DNA of 42,423 nucleotides from Mojavia pulchra JT2-VF2 (GTDB taxonomy: Bacteria > Cyanobacteriota > Cyanobacteriia > Cyanobacteriales > Nostocaceae). Below are positions 35,772 to 42,423 of the stretch, piece by piece. The stretch covers positions 1-42,423 of the forward strand of contig JAHHHN010000039.1 in assembly GCA_019359325.1 (NCBI GenBank), in the 5' to 3' direction. Below the pieces are notes generated by a model that ran no database searches, was not told the DNA's origin, and saw only the letters and a program-made list of their open reading frames with translations. How positions within the stretch are numbered: position 1 is the stretch's first letter; the number at the start of each line of letters is the position of its first letter. The translations under genes and the position numbers were made by a program.

Positions 35772-36284
35772 TTATTCACAGGAAAATTTTATCCCATAGT
35801 TCGTCGAAGCGATTTCAACGGCTTTTTCGATGTCGGCGGGACTAGGGGGGCGGTTTTGATTGCGCTCTTGTTCAGGGTTCATTGGCAGGTTCACTAGCTG
35901 ACCTACTTCTGCAAAAAACTGCTCAGGCCCAGAAGGTGTAGCTATCACCAACACTTTTGCAGGCTTTGACCCGACGTTCTTGAAACCGTGGCGCAAACCT
36001 TTAGGAAAGGAGAGGTAGGTTCCTTGAGTTGCGACAGTAGTTTGTTCGTCAAACTGGTACTCAACCTCACCCTCAAGAATATAGTGCGATTCAGCCGCTT
36101 GGTCGTGACTGTGGGGTGGTGTAGTGCTTTGCGGTTGCATCACTATCTCGTATAACGAATAGGTTCCGCCCGTATCTTCTCCCACAGCGAGAAAGGTGTA
36201 TAAGTCACCCAGCACTAAATATGTGGAACCCTTACCAGGCTGAACTAATGTAGCTTTGGCATTGACAGAGATTGTTTCGTTCAT
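35772..36284 (-). CDS. cupin-domain protein (quercetin-dioxygenase-like fold)
   Basis: A 170-aa single-barrel cupin: motif 1 TPPHSHDQAAESHYILEGEV with three His/Glu-type ligands and motif 2 GTYLSFPKGLRHGFKNVG, then an extension ending SPADIEKAVEIASTNYGI. It may be a dioxygenase, isomerase or sensor; the substrate is unknown. ATG 36284 has AGGAG seven bases upstream. It is divergent from the STAND gene, in the same position as the hydrolase and the NmrA gene have relative to the relic blocks. Confidence 0.8.
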   Translation of the reverse strand: MNETISVNAKATLVQPGKGSTYLVLGDLYTFLAVGEDTGGTYSLYEIVMQPQSTTPPHSHDQAAESHYILEGEVEYQFDEQTTVATQGTYLSFPKGLRHGFKNVGSKPAKVLVIATPSGPEQFFAEVGQLVNLPMNPEQERNQNRPPSPADIEKAVEIASTNYGIKFSCE

Positions 36285-36407
36285 GGCTTTTCTCCTAAAT
36301 AGCTTATGGCGTAAACTGTTGCGACATGAACTCAGTTTGCAAAACTTCTCCAAATTGCACCACTCAATATCCGCCAGTTAAGCGCCTAGTTAAGGCGATC
36401 AGTTAGG

Positions 36408-36490
36408 CTAGTGCCAACGCTCCTAACGTCGGTATCGGCGAAGCTATGCCGTTGGCGCAGCCTCTCATAGAGAAGGCTTTACGCTGGTGC
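36408..36490. repeat. Nostoc-type palindromic repeat between cupin and STAND genes
   Basis: It contains GCGCAGCCTCTCATAGAGAAGGC, an imperfect palindrome of a kind scattered in Nostoc genomes, next to GC-rich words (GCCAACGCTCC, GTCGGTATCGGCGAAGC). It interrupts the divergent intergenic region in this copy only. Confidence 0.5.
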
Positions 36491-36497
36491 CGTTTCC

Positions 36498-36690
36498 ATT
36501 TAGCCCACGCAAGTTCCTTGAGTTAAAGCCGCAACTTATCGTCAAGCGTGGTATTCTTCAGGAAAAAGACCCTGATTCAGTGGTTTGCAATTCGCACAAA
36601 AGGATGCAGCTCGTTATAAAAAAGACTCGCTTTGCCCTAAAATCGGCAATTTGCTTATGGATGCCAATGCCAAAAAATCCAAGCGCAGTA
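36498..36690 (+). repeat. divergent block, copy C (start of the intact STAND gene)
   Basis: From TTAGCCCACGCAAGTTCCTT to AAATCCAAGCGCAGTA this matches copies A and B. Between 36585 and 36680 nearly all differences from copy A fall on third codon positions of the STAND frame. Confidence 0.8.
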
Positions 36691-39600
36691 GAGTTGCCTC
36701 GGCACGAGTCCGAGGAGTCATTGTGTCGCCTCATGGATGGCAGCGATTTCAAGCGGCAAAACAGCAGGCAGAATCGGAGGAAACCTGGGGTAAGCGGTTC
36801 ACGCAGGAGGATCTCAACGAACGCACAGGACTATCACTCAATACCCTCGCCCGAATCCTTAATCGCGAACTTGGTGTCGATCGGCAGTCGCTAGAGATCC
36901 TTTTTCAAGCATTTGGGCTGGAACTCACAAAGGATGATTATGCACCCCCTGTCGCAGCCTCTAAAACGTTAGAGTCGCAGCGAGAAGATCCGCAACAAGA
37001 CTGGGATAACGCGGTTGATGCTAGGGTGTTTTATGGTCGTGAAACCGAATTGGCGCAACTTTGGCAGTGGATAGTGACCCAACGTTGTCGCGTGGTTGGG
37101 TTGCTGGGGATTGGCGGGATTGGCAAAAGTACGATCGCCGTTAAAGCAGCGCTACAGATGCAGTTTGAGTTTGAGGTTGTGGTATGGCGATCGCTGGCGA
37201 ATGCTCCCTCGTTCGACAAACTCCTGACCAGCCTGCTGAAATTTTTGATGCCACTTCAGGGAGATGATCCGATCATCCCGGCAACACTGGATGAAAAGCT
37301 TGTCTTATTGATGCAGTATTTGCGATCGCAGCGGTGTCTGTTGATTTTAGATAACGCTGAAACCATTTTGCATAGTGAACAAGTTGGTCTGTGGCAATCT
37401 GGGTATGAAGCTTACGGGCAATTTTTAAGAACGCTGGGCGAAACGCCCCATCAAAGCTGTTGCTTGCTGACCAGTCGCGAAAAGCCACGGGAAATCGCGT
37501 TGATGGAAGGCGAGCAGAGCGTAGTGCGATCGCTGGTTCTGGGTGGACTCACGCCCGATGATGGACGCGCCATTTTTCGGCAAAAAGGAGCGTTTACAGG
37601 TTCACTTGCCCAGTGGCAAATCCTGATCAATCACTATGGCGGCAATCCTCTGGCGCTGAAGTTAGTGGCAGCCGCAACGCAAGATTTGTTCAACGGCAGC
37701 GTTGCAGAGGTTCTAACCTATCTTGAGCAGGGCATTTTTGTCTTTGAAGACATCCGCGATCTGCTCGCTCGCCAATTCAATCGCCTATCGGTAGAGGAAC
37801 AGAAAATTCTCTACTGGTTTGCTATTCACCGAGAGCCGATGGCGATTGCAGAGATTCGTCAAAACGTTATCGGTGCAGCCTCGCAACAAACTGTTCCCCA
37901 ACAAGTAAATTCGCTGCTTCGGCGATCGCTACTCGAAAAAACAGATGGATTATTTTTCTTGCAGCCCGTTGTAATGGAGTATGTCACAGAACGGTTGATA
38001 CAACAGGTCTGTACAGAATTTACAACTCGACAGCTTGATGTATGGCAAAGTCATTCATTGATTCGGGTGCAGGCAAAAGACTATATCCGAGAGATGCAAT
38101 TACGATTCATCGTACAGCCTGTAATGGAATGGCTTTTATCGTCTTATCGAAATGTGTCAGAAGTTGAAGATAGAGCAAGGCTGCTCCTGGCACAACAGCG
38201 ACAACAGCCAGAATATGGAGCAGGATATGCAGCAGGGAATTTGATCAATCTGCTGGTGCAGCTCAAAGTAGATTTGCAGGGTTCCGATTTTTCTTTCCTC
38301 GTGGTGCGGCAAGCCGACCTAAGACAGATTAATTTGGCGGGAGTCAATTTTCAAAATGCGAATTTAGCAACATCCCTTTTTTCTGAAACCTTGGGGATTG
38401 CAACATCAGTCGATATTAGCCCCGATGGTCAATGTTTTGCCGTGGCTGATATAAGCGGGATGGTGTATCTGTGGAATGTCACATCCCATGAACTCCTCGC
38501 TACTTTTGAGGGACATAGCGGTGGGGTTTGGGCTGTTGCATTTAGTCCCGATGGCACGACGTTGGCGAGTGGCGGTAATGATGCTGTGGTGCGGTTATGG
38601 AATGTGCAAAGTGGTGAGTGCTTGCAGGTTTTGGCCGGGCACACGGGGCGAATTTGGTCTTTAAGCTTTAGCGCTAATCGTCAATGGTTAGCCAGTGCTA
38701 GTGATGATCAAACCGTGAGAGTGTGGAGTTTACAAGGTGACTGCTTGCACGTTTTAAAAGGACACACCAAAAATGTTTATTCCGTTCACTTCTCGCCCAA
38801 CTATCCAACTTTAGCCAGCGGCAGTAACGATACCTCGATTCGGATTTGGGATGTTGAGAGTGGAAAATGCTTAAATGTGTTGCAAGGGCATTCTTCTGGC
38901 GTTCGCTGTGTGCGTTACAGTCCAGATGGTCAATGGTTGGCAAGTGGCGATCTTGATGGCTGTATCCAACTATGGAGTCATCCATCTAATTCAAAAACGC
39001 ATTCCCCCAATCCTGAATTCAAACCGCTTCGAGGGCATATCAACTGGGTTCGAGGCATTGTATTTAGTCCAGAGGGTAGCACTTTAGTGAGTAGCAGTGA
39101 TGATGAAACCCTTCGGATTTGGAATGTGCAAGACAGACACTGTATGAATATTCTGGCCGAGCATACTGGCGCTACTCTGGCCATCGCCATGAGTGCAGAC
39201 GGTAAGCTATTGATCAGTGCTAGCCAAGACCGAACGGTACGCTTGTGGCAGATGCCAAGCGGACAAAGCATCAAAACGTTGAGCGGCTATACGACCGATG
39301 GAAAACACTCCTTGAGTTTTAGTCCCATCCCATTGGCAGCATCTCAAAAGCAGAATGACTCTACCCCTGCGGGAACCGAGCCAGCCACTATGAGCCACCT
39401 GCTTGCCAGTAGTAGTAGCCAAGCGGGAACGATTCACTTATGGCAGTGGCAGGTTGATGGCAATCCACTCAGCTTGCTTCCCTGGAAAACCCTCTATAGA
39501 GAAACCAGCCGAGTTTCAAATTTAAGCTTTAGCCCAGATGGTCAATTGATCGCCACCAATGGGCAAGATGGCTCAATTTTTCTATTGGATGTGCAAACAG

Positions 39601-40349
39601 GACAGGGCGATCGCTGGATCGCTCATGATGCCCCCGTAATAGCGGTGCTTTTTAACCCTAAAGGGCAAACCCTGGGAAGTAGTAGTTATGACCAGACAGT
39701 ACGCCTGTGGAATGTGCAAACTCGTCAATGCTTGCAAGTGCTACGGGGTCATCGGGGTAGCATTCAGGCGATCGCTTTTGATCCCAAAGGGCAAACGCTG
39801 GCAAGTGGCAGTTCTGACCAAACCATTCGCCTTTGGGATGTGCAGACAGGAGATTGCCTGCGGATGATAGAAGGGAACGGGGGTGGGCTTTACACGCTAG
39901 CATTTCATCCAACCGAGCCGATTCTGGCGAGCGGCAGCTTTGACCAAACCATCCGGTTGTGGAATGTGCAAACCGGAGCGTGTCTGCGAATATTACGAGG
40001 GCATACCAGTGCCGCGTATACTCTCGCCATTAGCCCTGATGGTCAACTATTGGCAAGTGGCAGTGACGATCAAACCGTGCGCTTATGGAATCTGCAAACG
40101 GGAGAATGCCTTCATGTCATGTCCGGACATGTCAGCTGGATCAGGTCAGTCATCTTTAGCTCTGACGGTCAAATTGTATTCAGTGGCAGTGACGATCGCA
40201 CCATAAAACTGTGGGATGTCGCAACGGGACGCTGTATCAAAACGGTGAAAGGCGATCGGCTGTATGAAGGTATGAATATTCAAGGTGCCACAGGATTGAC
40301 CAATGCTCAAAAAGCAACATTGAGAGCATTAGGAGCAATTTCACGGTGA
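36585..40349 (+). CDS. STAND NTPase: HTH, NB-ARC and 14 WD40 repeats
   Basis: The 1254-aa protein begins with a helix-turn-helix-like region (residues about 70-115: [20 protein letters not shown]). NB-ARC follows, with Walker [13 protein letters not shown] (Lys181) and Walker [10 protein letters not shown], then a winged-helix section (about 400-490), a short pentapeptide-like stretch ([20 protein letters not shown]) and 14 WD40 repeats (about 607-1225), enough for two seven-bladed propellers. Such proteins are signal-sensing switches that use ATP and oligomerise; in bacteria they serve as regulators or antiphage sensors. The N-terminal HTH favours regulation. The start is uncertain: TTG 36585, or ATG 36657 (codon 25). 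The synonymous substitution pattern between the three blocks suggests the part before 36657 was coding. It reads away from the redox island. Confidence 0.85.
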   Translation: MQFAQKDAARYKKDSLCPKIGNLLMDANAKKSKRSRVASARVRGVIVSPHGWQRFQAAKQQAESEETWGKRFTQEDLNERTGLSLNTLARILNRELGVDRQSLEILFQAFGLELTKDDYAPPVAASKTLESQREDPQQDWDNAVDARVFYGRETELAQLWQWIVTQRCRVVGLLGIGGIGKSTIAVKAALQMQFEFEVVVWRSLANAPSFDKLLTSLLKFLMPLQGDDPIIPATLDEKLVLLMQYLRSQRCLLILDNAETILHSEQVGLWQSGYEAYGQFLRTLGETPHQSCCLLTSREKPREIALMEGEQSVVRSLVLGGLTPDDGRAIFRQKGAFTGSLAQWQILINHYGGNPLALKLVAAATQDLFNGSVAEVLTYLEQGIFVFEDIRDLLARQFNRLSVEEQKILYWFAIHREPMAIAEIRQNVIGAASQQTVPQQVNSLLRRSLLEKTDGLFFLQPVVMEYVTERLIQQVCTEFTTRQLDVWQSHSLIRVQAKDYIREMQLRFIVQPVMEWLLSSYRNVSEVEDRARLLLAQQRQQPEYGAGYAAGNLINLLVQLKVDLQGSDFSFLVVRQADLRQINLAGVNFQNANLATSLFSETLGIATSVDISPDGQCFAVADISGMVYLWNVTSHELLATFEGHSGGVWAVAFSPDGTTLASGGNDAVVRLWNVQSGECLQVLAGHTGRIWSLSFSANRQWLASASDDQTVRVWSLQGDCLHVLKGHTKNVYSVHFSPNYPTLASGSNDTSIRIWDVESGKCLNVLQGHSSGVRCVRYSPDGQWLASGDLDGCIQLWSHPSNSKTHSPNPEFKPLRGHINWVRGIVFSPEGSTLVSSSDDETLRIWNVQDRHCMNILAEHTGATLAIAMSADGKLLISASQDRTVRLWQMPSGQSIKTLSGYTTDGKHSLSFSPIPLAASQKQNDSTPAGTEPATMSHLLASSSSQAGTIHLWQWQVDGNPLSLLPWKTLYRETSRVSNLSFSPDGQLIATNGQDGSIFLLDVQTGQGDRWIAHDAPVIAVLFNPKGQTLGSSSYDQTVRLWNVQTRQCLQVLRGHRGSIQAIAFDPKGQTLASGSSDQTIRLWDVQTGDCLRMIEGNGGGLYTLAFHPTEPILASGSFDQTIRLWNVQTGACLRILRGHTSAAYTLAISPDGQLLASGSDDQTVRLWNLQTGECLHVMSGHVSWIRSVIFSSDGQIVFSGSDDRTIKLWDVATGRCIKTVKGDRLYEGMNIQGATGLTNAQKATLRALGAISR

Positions 40350-40394
40350 AGCGATTGTTTACGGCACTACTGTTCTCACAGCATTTTGTAAAAA

Positions 40395-40427
40395 GCGATT
40401 GCCTACGGCACAGCAAAGCTGATCGCC
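40395..40427. repeat. nano-repeat-like sequence
   Basis: GCGATTGCCTACGGCACAGC followed by AAAGCTGATCGCC shares the GCGATTGCCTNCGGCA core with the copies at 5340 and 5845. Located in the gap after the STAND gene. Confidence 0.45.
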
Positions 40428-40608
40428 TTAACTCAAAGATTAAATTGCGGATCTTGAGTCGTGAAATGTGGGGCTATTTTGCAAACTGAATCCATGTCGA
40501 AACCACTGCTTAGAAGAAATTTCAGCCATGATCGTTCACTGGAGTTTAGACTAAAAATCAGCACTTTGAAAATCATACTTAGAGAAATGAAGATTTAGAG
40601 GATACACC

Positions 40609-41571
40609 ATGTTTTTTAGAGCAATTTTAGCTGTTATAACCACAGTACTGATTATTATAATCTCGTATATTTCTTCGGGGATGGCTACAGGTCAAACTCT
40701 AAAAGCTCAAGTACCTGGTGTTTACTCTTTTCGGTTAGGCGAATTCACGATTACGGCACTTAGTGATGGTACAGTACCGCAAGATCTTAATCAGGTTTTA
40801 ACTAATACGAACTCAGCAGAGATCGAGCGTCTCCTCCATAGAGACTTCCGCACGAACCCTGTTGAAACCTCAATCAATGCGTTTCTTATCGATACCGGAG
40901 ATAAACAGGTATTGGTAGATACTGGAGCAGGACAATTGTTCGGCCCAAAGCTCGGTGGCAAGTTACAAGTGTCCTTGACAGCAGCGGGCTATGCACCAGA
41001 AGAGATCGACATAATTCTCCTTACCCATATCCATAGCGATCATAGCGGCGGTCTGGTCGAAAATGAGCGACTGATGTTTCCTACTGCCACAGTTTACGCT
41101 GGCAAGCCTGATGTCGATTTATGGCTCGAACCCGCGAATGCCGAGCGATTGCATCTCGACCGCAGATATTTCGATGAAGCAACCAAAACAGTCAAACCCT
41201 ACCTCGATGCAGGCAAGCTGAAATCGTTTTCTGGCGAGATAGCTATCTTACCAGGAATCACTGCGCGTCCCACGCCTGGACACACGCCGGGACACAGCTT
41301 TTATGTAGTTGAAAGCGGGGGCGAGAGCATTGAGTTTTGGGGTGATATTCTTCACTTCGGCTCGATTCAATTTCCAAATCCTAAAATCACAGTTGCCTAT
41401 GATGTCAATTCAAATGCCGCAGCAAAGCAACGAGCGAAACAGTTTACCCGTGCAGAAAAATCACGCCGCCTAGTCGCAGCTGCACATTTGTCTTTTCCAG
41501 GAGTGGGACACATCCGTGCAGAGAATAAGGGTTATACCTGGATACCTATGGATTATCACTGGCGCGATTAA
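40609..41571 (+). CDS. metallo-beta-lactamase-fold hydrolase, exported
   Basis: The 320-aa protein starts with a signal or anchor segment (AILAVITTVLIIIISYISSG) followed by the MBL fold: INAFLIDTGDKQVLVDTGAG, the metal motif LLTHIHSDHSGGL, PGHTPGHSFYVVESGG, FWGDILHF and AAHLSFPGVGHI. Relatives include periplasmic quorum-quenching lactonases and other esterases; the substrate is not predictable here. The ATG at 40609 has GAGG seven bases upstream. It lies about 260 bases behind the STAND gene on the same strand. Confidence 0.85.
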   Translation: MFFRAILAVITTVLIIIISYISSGMATGQTLKAQVPGVYSFRLGEFTITALSDGTVPQDLNQVLTNTNSAEIERLLHRDFRTNPVETSINAFLIDTGDKQVLVDTGAGQLFGPKLGGKLQVSLTAAGYAPEEIDIILLTHIHSDHSGGLVENERLMFPTATVYAGKPDVDLWLEPANAERLHLDRRYFDEATKTVKPYLDAGKLKSFSGEIAILPGITARPTPGHTPGHSFYVVESGGESIEFWGDILHFGSIQFPNPKITVAYDVNSNAAAKQRAKQFTRAEKSRRLVAAAHLSFPGVGHIRAENKGYTWIPMDYHWRD

Positions 41572-41588
41572 GGAGTTCAGACGGGATA

Positions 41589-41885
41589 GGCTTTGTTGCA
41601 TGAAACAAAAAAACACACACCAACTCTGCCAGGAATTGGTAATTAATCTTCCACTTTATAACTGTCTGGTTTGCCCAACTGGATCATAGGATTAAGCGCA
41701 GCACATTGCAGAAATAACTCAACAGCTTGATTATCACCCAAAGCGTCGTCTTAGCTTACCCCCAAAAATAATTTTGAGCCGAAACATAGCTGTTTGGGAC
41801 AAACAACGTCGATGATATCTGCTTTCTTGCGACCAAAAGCTGGGGATCAATTTGATGTATCCGACGCAAATTTTCCAACCTAGTT
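41589..41885 (-). pseudogene. IS5-family element relic, right part
   Basis: GGCTTTGTTGCATGAA at 41589 is the same end as at 12227-12242. Reading the minus strand inward gives VELFLQCAALN, MIQLGKPDSYKVE, FRLKIIFGGKLRRRF and ENLRRIHQ, as in the element at 11172-12242, with indels and lost codons. The left part is missing. Confidence 0.75.
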
Positions 41886-42059
41886 CCTGTTTACACTGCC
41901 GATAATCCCAATTTTCATAGTTTGAGCAGCTGCTTTGAACATCATACTTACTATATCAGGCACGCTTGGAAACAATCTTTACCTGACTCAAGAGTATTGA
42001 TAAGGAATAATTTAGGATGGCAAATTGAAGGAAATTGCTCGCCTCTCCATCTTTGTGAG

Positions 42060-42423
42060 TCACCCCATCCACTCCACCCAATCGGGAGCAGCTGCAACCA
42101 ACTGGCCAAATTTAAGAGGCTCAACCTCATCAAACTCCACCATCACGCCCCATCTTTCGTCACTCGTCAGCGTACTGAGGAATTCTTTGACCGATTCAAC
42201 TCCATAATCTACCCTTTGAATCACTAACTGAGCATAATACTTAACACGCTTCCACCAAGAATCACTTAGGCTATCTTGTCCGTCCATACCCCCCCGATTA
42301 TTACTTCCATCTTCATTAATGGGGGGGTTGGACGGAGCGGAATTAGGCAGGGGGGCGGGGGGCAGGGAGTAAGGGAGAGAATTTTGTAAGGTTTCTCCTT
42401 TTCTTTGTGCTCCCTGCTTTCTT
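42060..42423 (-). pseudogene. CyRepA1 tail (copy 9), continues past the window
   Basis: The tail frame is open from 42287 down to 42060: DSWWKRVKYYAQLVIQRVDYG, SVKEFLSTLTSDERWGVMVE, EPLKFGQLVAAAPDWVEWMG. It is nearly identical to copy 8. Upstream (42290-42423) the hairpin linker (C7 ... G7) is present, followed by a G-rich stretch that interrupts the module. Whether a start exists beyond the edge is not visible. Confidence 0.65.

Noticed and set aside
38144-39912. Minus-strand frames inside the WD40 region
   Set aside because: Periodic repeats create periodic shadow frames; none has a start signal or family match.
1-42423. CRISPR arrays and tRNA genes
   Set aside because: I found no regularly spaced direct repeats and no cloverleaf-like segments with a TTC-type T-loop on either strand by eye.

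Overview
The window looks like chromosomal or large-plasmid accessory DNA of a filamentous, probably heterocyst-forming cyanobacterium of the Nostoc type. I base this on the frequent octamer GCGATCGC (HIP1), GC-rich nano-repeats scattered in genes and gaps, fragments of CyRepA1-type cyanobacterial replication proteins, a cyanobacterial group 2 sigma-like gene, IS5 and IS982 family debris, and AT-leaning gaps. The exact genus cannot be read from the sequence. I saw no rRNA, tRNA, CRISPR array or prophage module.

Layout. 1-4.5 kb: a hypothetical protein, a pRiA4b ORF-3-like protein, a secreted cupin, a CyRepA1-tail relic and a gamma-glutamyltransferase-family protein. 4.9-6.2 kb: a broken CyRepA1-like gene carrying two copies of one nano-repeat, one in frame and one that shifts the frame. 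6.4-10.5 kb: an apparent operon with a phosphotransferase of the rifampicin-phosphotransferase/PEP-synthase class split over two genes, followed by a DHA2-type MFS exporter. 10.9-14.5 kb: decayed genes: a small IS630-like fragment, an IS5-family element with its transposase in two frames, a J-domain gene with an in-frame stop, and a truncated sigma factor overlapping a GNAT acetyltransferase. 14.8-18.6 kb: flavin amine oxidase, glutathionyl-hydroquinone reductase and a cupin. 18.6-29.6 kb: CyRepA1-tail copies interleaved with a di-heme peroxidase, an orphan VirB10-like protein, a secreted jelly-roll protein, IS982 debris and MITEs; one tail copy is fused to half of a flavin oxidoreductase. 29.8-36.3 kb: a minus-strand redox island (two SDRs, an alpha/beta hydrolase, an NmrA protein, a second NAD(P)-binding protein and a cupin). 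36.6-40.3 kb: a divergent STAND NTPase with a helix-turn-helix, an NB-ARC domain and 14 WD40 repeats. 40.6-42.4 kb: a metallo-beta-lactamase-fold hydrolase, a relic of the IS5-family element and a last CyRepA1 tail running off the end.

Three themes stand out. First, the region around the start of the STAND gene, including its first codons, occurs three times, each time next to a divergent minus-strand enzyme gene. This suggests that a regulator-plus-target unit was duplicated and then lost the extra regulator bodies. Second, nine CyRepA1-tail copies or fragments all lie on the minus strand. Third, a MITE family with ends GAATGGCACTAAG has left exact 10-11 bp target duplications, in one case inside one of the triplicated blocks, whose empty site is still visible in the other two copies.
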